In this document: piece by piece, positions 10,001 through 22,000 of the stretch | Layout of the letters: every line of letters starts with the position of its first letter | How positions within the stretch are numbered: position 1 is the first letter of the stretch | Notes under the pieces: generated by a model | Told to the model about the DNA's origin: nothing | The model's database searches: none | The model's input: only the letters and a program-made list of their open reading frames with translations | Position numbers and translations under genes: made by a program | From: an uncultured Clostridia bacterium | Lineage (GTDB): Bacteria > Bacillota_A > Clostridia > Christensenellales > Aristaeellaceae | DNA: 31,592 nt | Direction: 5' to 3' | NCBI GenBank assembly: GCA_946408865.1 | Contig: CAMJTZ010000004.1 | Span: 1 to 31,592 of the forward strand

Positions 10001-13000
10001 TCCGCAGCTTATTCCGGCTGAGATCCAGCGCCAGGTTGCCGCTGATGCCGGCGCCCCCCAGGCTTCCCGCCAGGGCCAGCGCGCCGATGATGCCGGTATC
10101 TTCCCCGGCGGCCTGCATCATCACGCCGCCGATTTTCTCTGTCTTGATTTTGTAGTCGTTCCCACCCCTGATCTCCACGGCGGATTCCCGCTCGAAAATG
10201 TCCGCGTTCACGGACAGGCCGATGCTGACGCCGCTGGCGCCCGCCGCGCCCACGGTGACGTTGATCGCCCTGGTTCCGGTGCTGCCTTCCAGCACCACGT
10301 CCCCTTCCCTGGTGAAGATGCCGTTTCCCTTTCCGCCTTCGCCCAGGGTGGTCACGCCCCTGGCGGCGGAGCGGAGCACGTTCACCGCCCCGGCCGCGGC
10401 GAGGCCGCCGGAGGTCACGGAAGCGCTGGCGCTGGCCAGCACGGAAATCAGGTGGTCCGTCGTCTTCGCGGAGACGGTCACGTCCTTCTCCGCGGTCAGG
10501 GTATGATTGTCCCCGACGGTCACGGTGGAAGCCGCTTCGTCGTCGATGTAGGCGACGGTGCCGCCCGCGGCGACGCCCTTGCGGGCGCCCGCCACGCCCA
10601 CGGACACCAGGATCAGGTCCATATCCGCCCCGGCGCCGATGTCCAGGCTGCTCCCGGAGGTGATCCTCGCGTTATTCCCGATGGCGGTGTCCGCCGTATT
10701 CTTCATCAGCAGCACGTTCACCGCCCCGCCGATGGTGGCGGTGCTCTGGCTGCTCACATCGACAGCCGCGGCCGCGTTGAACGCCTGGGCCGTGGTATCC
10801 CCGCGGGTTTCCACAGCCACCCGGTCCGCCCCGATCGTCACGTTGTTGCCCAGGACGGTCTTCGCGTCGTCCTGATCGGACAGGAAGGTGACCGTCACGC
10901 CCGCGGTGGCCATGGCCGTTCCCGCGGCGACAGCGCCGCCGATCAGGCGGGCGGTGGTCTCGTCGCTGGCGGCGACGCGCACGCCGTCGCCCGCTTTTTC
11001 GTTCCGCTTCCTCACGGTAACGTTGTTCCCGAGGACGGAACGGACCGTGTTCTCCGTACGGACGACGGAGAAGGAGCCCGCGCCGTTGAACGCGCCGGCC
11101 GAGCCTCCGGAACTGCCGGCCACCAGCGATCCCGCGATAGCCGCGGTGTAATAGTTGGTGAAAGCCAGCATGTTGCCCGCGTCGAACAGCTTCATCAGCG
11201 CGTAGGTATCCAGGTTCAGGTCCACGGTATAGCTGGTCTCGCCCGGCTTCCTGTGGATGTCGATGATGCCGGTGTATACATTCTCCCGCTCCCCGTCGGT
11301 CAGCGCGGAGGAATCGGTGAACACGTCGGTGACCTTCCACGGGAACTGGAAGTCTTCCCAGGTGATCGAATCCTTCTTCGCGGAAAGCTCGAAGCTGTTG
11401 GCGGCAATCTGCGCGCCGTCGTTCACGCCGGCCGTGACTTCGTTGTCGCTGGTAATCACCGCGACGGAGACGCCCGCGCCGACGTTCGCGCCGGTGGAAA
11501 TATTGATGCCGCCTGCCCGCGCGCCCAGCTTGGATTTGTCGTAGGCGGACACGGTCACCGCGTCGCCCGTAATCCACCTCGCGCCGGTCACCTCAGCGCT
11601 GCTGACGGCGCTGCTGACCACCACGCCCACCGCGCCGGCGATGGAGGTCGTGTTGCCCTTGCCGGAAACCGCGCCGGACAGCGCCTGCACCGGCAGCCGG
11701 GTAATGAAACCCTCCTCCAGGTTCTGCGTCAGGTTCGAGGTGACGCGGATGTTTCCCTGCGCCGTCAGGTCGCCCTTCGCTTCGGCAGTCGCTTTGTTTT
11801 TGTTCACGCTGACGCCCGCGGCGGCGGCGATCGTGTTGCCCTTGCCGAACTCCAGGCTCATGGCCGCGGCGGTGCTTCTGGTATTGAAATTCCCGGAGTT
11901 GACAGCCGCCAGCTCCACATCCGCGCCGGAGCGGATCGAGCCGTCCGCGCTGGCCGCCGCGCTGTGCTGCGCCACGGTGACGCCCACAGCGGCCGCCACC
12001 TGGAGCTTGCTGGTTTTGCTGCCGGTATCCCGCGCGTGGATATCGTCCCGGCCCGCGCCTTCGTTCACCCGGCTGCCCGCGTCCCCGGCCGCTTCGCCGG
12101 CGTCCTCCGCGCCGTCCGCCTGCACGCCCTGGCTGCGCAGCACGTTGGAGGACACGTTCACGTTGGCGTTCGCCTCGTCCGCGTTCTCTCCCCGCACCCG
12201 TTCGTCGTTCAGCCGCCCCGCGATCCGCTGTCCGGATCCGGTGCCGCCGTCCTTCTTTCCGCTCTTTTTGTCAAAATAGTCGCCGTGGGTCAGCTTGTTC
12301 GCGCCTTCCTCCAGGGACTCCTTCTTGTCCGCGAACTTGTTCAGCGCCCGCTGGATGTCCGCGCCCAGCGCGGTGGCGAAGGCCCAGGTTTCATCCTCGC
12401 TGAGGCTGTCCGCCTTCACCGTCACCGCGCCGCCGGCGTCGATGCTGTCCCCTGCCGATGCTTCGATATCGGACAGGGAGATGTTCACCGCCACGCTGGC
12501 GCCGATGGCGGTACTGCTTCCGGTGGCGTAGGCGCTGGCCTTGGTTTCGGTGGCGCCGGTCTCGCTCGCCTGTATGACCACCGCGCCGTTGGTAACCGCG
12601 GTCCGTTCGGTCTTCTGTTCTTCGCCTTCTTCGTCCGTGTTCCTGCTGATCTTTTTATTCAGGTCCCAGGACGCCTTCAGCGCCTGCGACGGGTCGCCGC
12701 GGGTGATCACTTTCGTGCCCTTCGCCACAGACGCCGTCACCTGATTGTCCACCATGAATACGGATACGGAGGCGTCGATGCCCTTGCCCTTCTCCGAATC
12801 CTTCGCCGTGCCCTCAAAGGGATCGGTACCGGCGGTGGCGTAGTTCTCCTGTTCGTGCTCCAGGCCGGCGGTCACCGCCAGCGTCCCGGCGTCCACGCCG
12901 CCCCCGCGCCTGCCGACAGCGGCCTTCACGGTGGAATTGCCGTAAGCGAACGCGAACGCCGCGCCGACGCCGATGGACCGCCCGGCGGCGTCCGTCGCCT

Positions 13001-16000
13001 CGTTGTCCGCCCGGTCATCCTCCCCGTCCCGGAAGGAGACCATGATCCCGGTGATGTTCACGTCGGGCATCCGCAGCACGTAGACGCTCTCGCTCCGGTT
13101 GGAGGAGTACAGGGCGATGCCGTTCCGGAGGGTGGCGGCCTTCTCCGCGCCGCTGCTGTCCCTGTAGGTGACGTTGATGCCTTCCACCAGCTGGCCCGGG
13201 GTCTTGGTGTGGTCCACGGTGATCTTCACCGTTTCGCCCACCCGGGCATTGATTGTGCCGTTCTCCGCGCCGCGGCCGTCCACGCCGACGGTCACTGCGC
13301 CCGCGGTGAATTCCCGGTTCGGATTGTCCACGTCCTCGGTCGTCGGCGCGGGAATGCTGTGCAGCACTTCCTTAAAGTTCACCGTCACGCTCACAGGCGT
13401 TTCGTCCAGGTCGTCCTCTTCCTCGTCGTAATCGTTGATCAGCTCGTACAGGGGCCGGATATACAGCTTGTCCCCTTCGCTCTTCACGGTGAGCTGCGCG
13501 TGCTTTTCGTCGTCTTCCCCGGGCAGCTTGTAGGTGCAGTCCAGCTTGTCCCCGGCCTTGAGGGTATACCCCGCGGCGGGCTTCAGATAGATCACGGGAT
13601 CCGTGTCGTCGTGCTCCCGCTTGAATTCCGCGGTGCCGCCGACGCCCACGTTCACCGTCACCGTGCTCTTCGGCGCGGTGACCGCGGTCATACCGCTGTC
13701 CGCGGTGTTGCTTTCCTCGGCCGTGCCCTTGCCGTCGTTATTGTCCGCCTCGCCCCTGGCATCCACCGCCGCGGTGGCGTGGGTGCGGATCCGGCGCGCT
13801 TCTTCCGCGGTCACCGCCATGGCGCCGCTCACCTTCACGCCGCCGTTGCTGTCCGCGATCTCCGCCACGGTGTTCAGGTTCACCACCGCGATGGCCAGGC
13901 TGCCCGCGCCGCTGGTTTCCTTCGCGCCCGCGCCGCTGATGGCCTGGGTGGAGATCACGTGCCGGTCGTCCTTCGCTTCCTTTTCAAATTTCACGTCCAA
14001 CGCGCCGGCCACCTGGTCCAGCAGCTCGTTGGTGGCGGCCACGGTGGATTCCTTCAGGACCTTCATCAGTTCCTTCTTGATGTTTTCCCTGAAGTTTCCC
14101 TCGGAATATTTAATCAGATAGGTTTCGTAGTCGTATACCTGCTCCCGGAAGGTTTTGTCAATGTCCTTCCACAGATCCTTGCCCATCTCGGCAAAGGTCT
14201 TCTCCTTCAGGCTCTTTTTGATTTCCAGGATCCGGTCCTTGTTCGCCTGGTTCAGCACGGGCATCTGGTCGCCCATCTTGTTGAACGCCGTGTCCACGAT
14301 CTGCCACAGCAGCTCGGACGCCGCCCCCGTGAACGTGGTTTTCAGGGATTCCTTCACCTTGCTGCTGTCCCAGCCTTTTCCGCTGAGCTTGCCGGTCACC
14401 ATTTCCAGGGCGTTGCCCAGCAGCGCGCTGCCGCCGTCCTTGATCACCTTTTCGATCACGGTGTCCCATGCGTCGCCCGCCACTTCGATCACGGCGGTGC
14501 CCAGCAGGTCCTTGAAGAAGGTTTCGAAGTACTCCGATCCGCCCTGGTCGTCGATGTACGCCGCCATTTCCTCAAACTCTTCAAACACGTTCACAAACGG
14601 CGCGGCCAGCGTCTGCGGGAAAGCCTTCAGCCGCTCCAGCAGCACCCGTCCCGCGTTGGCCAGTCCCTCGCCGATGCCGTCCCCGGCGTTCAGCGTCACC
14701 AGCTTCTCCAGCCCCATATCCGCGATGACGTTCGCGGCCGCCGTTCCCGCGAAGGTGGAAATCACTTTCGTCAGGTCCACGCCGCCGGGTTTGGCGACGC
14801 TTTCCGGCACGACGCTCAGGATTGCTTCCTCAATCTGGGTCTGGACGGCGGATTTCAGCGCGCCGGAGTTCCGGATCGTCGTCCTGGTGATGATCCGCCC
14901 CGGAATGCGCTCGATATCCGCGGTCACCAGCAGTTCCTTCGCCTGGATGCTGCCGCTGCCGATCCGGGCGATATTGTTCATATCCACGATGTTGATGGCG
15001 ATGCCGATACCCACGCCCGTATTCGATTTGGTCGCGGAGGCGTCCGCCCGGATGGTACCGTCCGTGCGGTTGGCGCTCCTGACCTCCAGCTTGCCCCTGG
15101 TCGCCAGGTCCACGCCGTCGGCGATCTCTGCCCGGGCGCTGCCCTTCTGGATGTTCAGGACGAAGGCGCCGGCCGCAGAAACCGTGTTCTCGCCCGTCTC
15201 CGCCAGCTGGCGTCCGCCGGCCCGGTTCCGGATCCGGTTCGCGTCCTGCCCGCCGTACCGGCCGGCCATGTCCGCCGCGCCGCCCAGCATGCTGTCCGCC
15301 TGCGCGTCCGCGCCGTTCTTCTTCTTGCTCTTCACGCCGCCGGCCGCCGCGGCGTTCGCGACGGACTTCAGCGCGCTGCCCATTCCGGAGGTCAGGGTCA
15401 CGTCCTTGTCCGCGGTCATGCTCTGGTTCAGGATGCTTTCAGTGCTGTTTTCAATCACCGTGATGGCGAAGGCGCCGCCCACGGAGGTCTTTCCGCCCCG
15501 GGAGGAAGCGTCCGCCGTCACCACATGGTTGTATTCCGTCTTGGCCGCCCCTACGGCGGATTTGATTTTCACCTTGCCCGTCACATGCAGGATACCTTCC
15601 AGGTATTCCTTCTCCGCGGCTGTCAGCTGGTCCGCGGGTTTCGCCTGCAGGTCCTTCTGCAGTCCGCTCATGTCCAGCCGGCCCATGTAAGCCCGCGCGT
15701 CGACAGTGCTGATGTCCACCGCCGCCACCGGCACAAAGGAGCTTCCGCCGACGGCGCCGGCCTTCGCGGTGGTTTCATCCTTATATTTCTGGCCCACGTT
15801 AATGTTGATCGCGGTTACCGCAGGCGCGGCCTTCTCCGCTCCGTAGGCGGCCCACTTCACCCCGTCCTCGATCTCACCCGTCATGTGCACGGTGTTCACG
15901 GCCACCGCGATTCCCGCGCCCACGCCCAGGGTTCCCGCCTCCGGCGTCTTCTTGCCCGCCGCGTCCGCGGTCAGTTTGAATTCCATTTTGCCCTTGGACA

Positions 16001-19000
16001 GGAAGAACAGGGATCCCTTCTTCAGGGAAATGCTGCCTTCCTCGTCCTTGTTGATCTTCACGGTGACGTTTGCCTTGGCTACCTGCACCGCCAGCGCGCC
16101 GGCCACGCCGATATCGCCCTGGCTGTATCCGGCCTTCGCCCCGGTGATGGCCTTGCCGCCGACGGACAGGCCGATCAGGCTGAAGCCCGCCCCGGCGCTG
16201 ACCCTGCCGCCCTCGATGAGCACGTCGTTCTCGCTCATCATCACACCGACGGCGGCGCTGGCGCCCAGGCTCATTTCCACGCCTTCGCTGCCGGCCTCAA
16301 ACTCCGCCGTCAGCTTCACGCTGGCGCCGGCGGTAATATCTTCGGGCAGGGTGAAGCTGTAGCTGCCGTCCTTTCCGCGCTTCAGCACAATCTGGTAGCT
16401 CTCGTTTGAGCCCTGGACGACCGCCTTCAGGGTTCCGGTTTTGATCCGGTAACCTTCCTTCGGCTCCACCTTCACGGTCACCGTCTCCCCCGCGTCCGCC
16501 CGGCCGCTGACGGGAGAAACCTTCCCGTTGTCCGTTTTGGCGCCTTCGATGGGCACCGCCTTCAGCGCCATCTTCGCGGACACCCTTATGAACCTGTCGT
16601 TCTCAATCAGGTCCGGGGTCACTTCAAAGGAGTCGCCGTCCGCTTCCAGCGTCTTTTCCCCGTTGTCATATTTCAGGGTGATCCCCGTTACCTTGTAGCC
16701 TTCCTTCAGCTTGTCCTTGTCCGGCAGCACTTTCACCGTCGCGCCGGCATAGGTGGTTCCATCCGCGAAGCTGAAGTCGATGGCGCTTCCCTCCGCCTTG
16801 CCCAGCTCCACGTCCTTCTTCGCGAACACCGGAATGATCCGCACATGGCTGTCCGCCGCGTCGGAGGTTTCGGGCATGATGAAGCTTGCCTCGCCGGTTT
16901 CCCGGTCCAGCGTGATTTTTGAAGCGTCCAGGGTCTTCCAGGTGGCGGTGCCGCTCTCAAAGTATTTCACCGTCACGCCGCTGGCCGCGTATCCCTTGTC
17001 CGCCTTCAGCTCCAGCTCCACCTTGTCCCCGCGCTTGGCTTTGTTCATTTTGATGGTCACGTCGCCGTGGGCTTCTTTGGAATTGAAGTCCTTGTCCTTC
17101 TGGATTTCCCGCGTATCCTCCCGGAACACCGCGTTGATGGTGACCACCGTGCCCGTGGGAATGCCCAGGTAGTTCGAATCGGGCTGGAAGGCCCAGATAT
17201 TGTTCGCCGTGTGCAGCGGATCGCCTGTATCCTTGAACAGGGTGGATTTCTGCAGTTTTCCGCTGGCATCAATCCAGCTGGCATACAGGGCGGTGATGTT
17301 CGATGTGTTTTTGTTGACGTTGTCCGGGTCGTAGTCGTCGATGGTGTATCCGTGGGTCTTGTCCGGCTCCACGCGGAAATAGTAGACCCCGTCCTTCTCG
17401 TGGCTGAAGGCAACGGAACCCATCTTGACTTCCTTGTTGTTCTTGTCCTTCAGGTAGTTGTAGCTCACCCGGATCGGGTTGGTGATCAGGTATTCCTGGC
17501 TGCCGGTATCCCCGGCGGCTGCCGCGTCTTCCTTAAAGACGAAGCTCACGTCCACCACGGTGCCCTGCTTGACCCCCAGGCCGGTCAGGTTCGCCTTGAG
17601 CTGTTCCTTCCCGTTCTCAATCTTCACGGTGAAGGCGTCGAACAGTTTCTGTCCGCCTTCCTCCTCGTAGGTCACGTTGCCGCTTTCGTCCGTCTTCCGG
17701 ATCAGGGTGACCGTCCGCCGGGTGCCCCGGCCCGCGATGATGTCGCTGGTCCCGTCCGGATTCAGCTTGCTGTAGTAGCTCAGCACGATCCTGTCAATCT
17801 TCGCGGCGTCCTCCGTCTTCATCTCAAACCGCGGATGGTAGTCGGACGCCCCCGCGATTTCCTCCCGGTTCACGCTGCCCTTTACCGCGCCGTTCAGGTT
17901 GCTGTTCACCCGCAGGGCAAACTCCGCCCCGCCCACGCTGTAGCGGTCCACCACAGCCGTCTTGTATTCGCTCTTTTTCTTCCCGGAGGACGCGCTCCCG
18001 GGCTCCACATTGGTGCCGTCCGCCGTGGTGTTGTTCCGGTTTATCTTGAAGCTGAACATGTCCACCAGGCCGCCCGCGTTCACCAGCGTACCCTCTTCGA
18101 TCACGGTGCGGCTGTTGTTGTTCAGGATGCCCACCGCGATGGATCCGGTCACCTGCTTGTGCCTCGTTTCCGTTTCGCCGGTGCCGTCGTCCACCACAAA
18201 CTCCGCCGTCACCGTCACCTCCGGCTGCTCCAGGTTTTCCGGCACCGTGAACAGATAGCGTCCCCGGCCGTCCGGGGTGACGGTCTCCTTCTTCGTGACG
18301 GTCTTCCCGTCTTCCCTGACCTTATAGGAAACCGTCAGCGTGTTTTCCCGCAGCATATAGCCTTCCGCCGCGTTGGGCACCAGACGGATCTTCTGGTTCG
18401 GCTGTACGGTGGAAAGGCTCTTTTCGCTGTCCCCGGCCGTCCGCCAGGTCACCACCGCGCCGTGCTCCGCGGACTTGATCGTCAGGCGGTAGTTGGGCTT
18501 TCCTTCCTCGTCCTCGTCGCCTTCGTCCTCCGGTTCGTTCCCGTCTTCCAGCCAGTCGTCCTCCTCCGCGTTGTCGCCCATGGCTTCCGCGTCGTTCAGC
18601 AGGCTGCCCACGTTGACCCCGTCGTTGTTCCCGGCGTCGTTACGGCCGTCCCCGTCCCCGTCCTTTCCGTCCGGTTCACCTTCATAGATGACGATGATCT
18701 CCACGTCCGCCCGGGGCATCAGGGAACCCCATTTTCCGTCCCCCAGGTCCTCCGCGTCCAGATAGGTATAGGCGTCGCTCCCCGGCTCCAGGTACCGGAA
18801 GCGCACACTCTTCACCCGGCATCCGGATTTGGGCGAAACGGTAGCCGTCCACCGGATCTTGGTTTTTCCGTCCTGTGTGGTCCGCTCCGTGGCCACGGTG
18901 GCGGATCCCTTCTTCTCGTTGTCCTCGGAAACCTTCACGATCCGGGCGGAATAATTGTTTTCCGCCACGTCCGCCATGGCCTTTTCCACTTTTTCGCCCA

Positions 19001-22000
19001 GGTCCTTGTTTCCGGAAGCCACCTTGTCCTTAATCTTGTCCCAGATCGTCTGGAAGATGGTCGCGCCGATATGCTTGAGCGCCTTTTCAATGCCCATGCT
19101 CTCCGCGTCGTCCGGCTTTGCCTCGCCGGAAACCGCTTTCGTCGTGGAGTTCCCGATGCTCCGCGTGGCGACCCGCAGGTCGCCGCCGGCGTTGATCACC
19201 GATCCCTCGCCCACCACGGCGTCCACGTTCTGGTCCACGATGTTCACCGCGATATACGCGCCGGAGAGCGCCCCCTTCGCCGTCGCGCCGGTGGCCACCG
19301 TCTCATCCTTCACCGTGCCCGTTGCGGAGATCTGCACCTTCCGTCCCGCGGTGATGTCCGCCTGCGACCGGGTTTTCACCTGGTTGCTGATCACCGTCAG
19401 CGCCACGTCCACGGGGGACGGAATGTTCTCGCTGGAATTGGCGTAGTTCGCCGCCTTCACGTCGCTCTGGGAATGGAACACCGAATCCGCGCCGGAGACG
19501 ATCCGCGAACCCTTCGCCACGTTCACCTCCGCGTTGTTGGCGATCACCGTGACCGCCAGGAACATGCCGCTCTTCTCCGGGTTCTCCTGCCGGGTCTTGT
19601 CGTCGTATTCGTATCCGACCGTGGTTTTGATCTTTGCCTCCGCCGTCACGTTGCCCTTTCCGGCGGTCACCTTCGCGTTCTCCCCGATGTTGATCTTCGC
19701 GTCGGCGATCTTCACGTTCACCAGGTTCACGTCCGTCGGCAGGAAGGTGATCATCCCGCCGCTGTGCTTCACCCGGGCCACCAGGGCCACGTCCTGCGCA
19801 GCCTCCACCGTGCCGTTCACGTTGATCACCGCGGAATCCTTCACGCTGATCATATTCGCCAGCGTATCCCCGAAGCTCTGCTCATCCATGTCGAACAGGT
19901 TCCCCAGGATGGAAACCGTGCCCTGGGCGGATTCCGCCCGCACGTTCTGCGCCTTTACCGTACCGTCAATATCGATCTGGCGTCCCAGGAACAGCACGTT
20001 CAGGTTCTCCGCGGTCAGGTTGTTGACCGTGATTTTATCCTCGTCGTCCTCCGTGAATTCGCTGTCCATCACGAAGTTGGCCAGCATCAGCGGCCGGTCC
20101 GATCCGGTGATGGTAATGTTCTTCAGCCCGCTGCTCCCGCTCTTCAGCACATAGTTGACAAAGTCGTCCTTCGCCTGGCTGTAGGCAAAGGTATCCCCTT
20201 CCGCTGTCAGCTCTACCGTGGTCTTGTTCTTCAGCGTATCGGTGTAATTGTTCTCCGCGCTGCCGGTGATATCCAGGGTATAGTCGTTTTTGGTGGTCTC
20301 CGCGTCCAGGGTGTTGTGCAGCCGGAAGCCCTTCGAGTGGTCCTTGTCGTCAATCCAGGTGATGGGGTTGGACAGCCCCTCGATCTTGTCCGGCTCCGCC
20401 AGCGTGCCCTTCAGGTATACGGAAGCGCCGCTTCCCTGAATGTCCACGCCCTTGATTGCCAGCGCCGTGGACGCGTCAACGGTCACCCGGTCGCTCCGGT
20501 CCGTGTTCCGGATCGTCAGCACCGCGGCCGTCGCCAGGTTCGGATCCTCCGCGCTCGTATAGTATTTGTCGTAGTCCGTGTTTTCAAAGGTGAAATGGTC
20601 TCCCTTGGTGACGGTGACCTCGTCGCCGCCGTCTCCGGTGTCCAGGATCAGGCTGCCCGCCGCGTCCCGCACGTCCACGCTGATCACGTCGTCCCCGCCG
20701 CCGGCGCTGACGATCATGCCGCCGGTTTCCCCGGCGTCCGTCTTCTCGTATGCGTTGACGGCCCCGCCGTTCACCGTGATGCTCAGCGTATCCGCGCTTT
20801 CCCCGGTGTCCGCCCGCAGCTCTTCCAGGCTGCCCGTCACGTTCATGTTCAGCGTATCGTTGCCGAATCCCAGGCTGAGGTCCGCCCTGCCGCCTGCCAG
20901 GGTCGCGTTGATCGTGTCCACACCGTCCCCGGTGCTCACGGTCACGCCTTTCGCCCCGGCCATGGTTTCCACGGTGATGATATCGTCGTCGTCCGTGGTG
21001 GTGACCGTCGCGCTGGACAGGTTGCCCACCACGATGCTCATTTCATTGGGCATGTTTTTGCTGCCGTTGAAAATCAGCTCGCCGCCCTGCTGCTTCAGTT
21101 CCGGAATAGTGGAATCCGTCCGGTTCATCACCGTGATCACCTTGTTCGGATCCACCATGATGCTGTTCATGATCACCTTGATGCCGTAGATGGTGATATT
21201 GCCGATCGCCGCGGTCTTTCCGGCGCCGGACATGGCCATGCCTTCGTCCACCGCGTCCTCAGCGCTCAGCTCCAGCGCGAAATCGTCCGACTTCTGCCGG
21301 TCCCCGATCTTGATCTGCACGTCCCCTTCATAGGTCGTGTTCTGGCTCAGCACGATCCGGACCAGCCCGCTCAGCGTCTGCATCGCGGCCAGGGCCTTGT
21401 CCACCATGTCCTGCAGTACCGGCGTCGCGTTCGCGATGAATCCGGAGAATTCACCCGTCCCGAAGGCCACTTCGTTCTCCGTCGTGCTCGTTCCGATGTT
21501 CTCCGTCTCCAGGCTGCCGTCGCTCATGCCTTCCATGGCCTCGTCCAGCGCGGATTCGGAAAGCTCGCCGTTTTCATCCAGCAGGTCCGTTTTCATGTGC
21601 AGGACGTTTACCCGGTCGGGGCTCACGTTTCCGTTCATATCCCATACGGAAACCTGCACATCCTGTCCCTCCGGCGGCTGCCAGACCTTCCCGTCCGCCA
21701 CCAGCCGGATATCATAGGCAAACAGCAGGTTCGGTCCGGAAATTTCCATGGCTTTCTCCGCCGGAATCTCGTCCACCTGGATCGTAACTCCCTCCGGCAG
21801 GAGGCCGGAAACCGTAATGATATGGTCCCCGTACCGGGTGTCCACGCTCTGCTGCGTCAGGACCGCCGCGGGATCAGAAGATTCATTTGTTTCCAGAACG
21901 CAAAGCCCCTCGCCCGCGTCAGCGGCAGGCTCCGCAACAGGCTCTTCATCGGGTTCGGATTCAGGCTCTGCAGCAGCCGCTGCGGCAGGCTCGGAATCCG

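Noticed and set aside
5154..16409. Plus-strand open frame of 3,751 codons opposite the giant gene, and another of 1,899 codons at 17067-22766
   Set aside because: These are antisense shadows of a GC-rich, repeat-rich gene whose codon choice avoids stops in the complementary frame. They have no ribosome binding site, and the translations are compositionally biased (His/Arg/Gly/Val, or Phe/Leu runs opposite Glu-rich repeats) with no recognisable domain.
20610..21000. True RTX toxin calcium-binding array and type I secretion substrate
   Set aside because: The Asp/Gly motifs are isolated, not consecutive nonapeptides, the protein has an N-terminal Sec signal, and there are no ABC/MFP secretion genes nearby.
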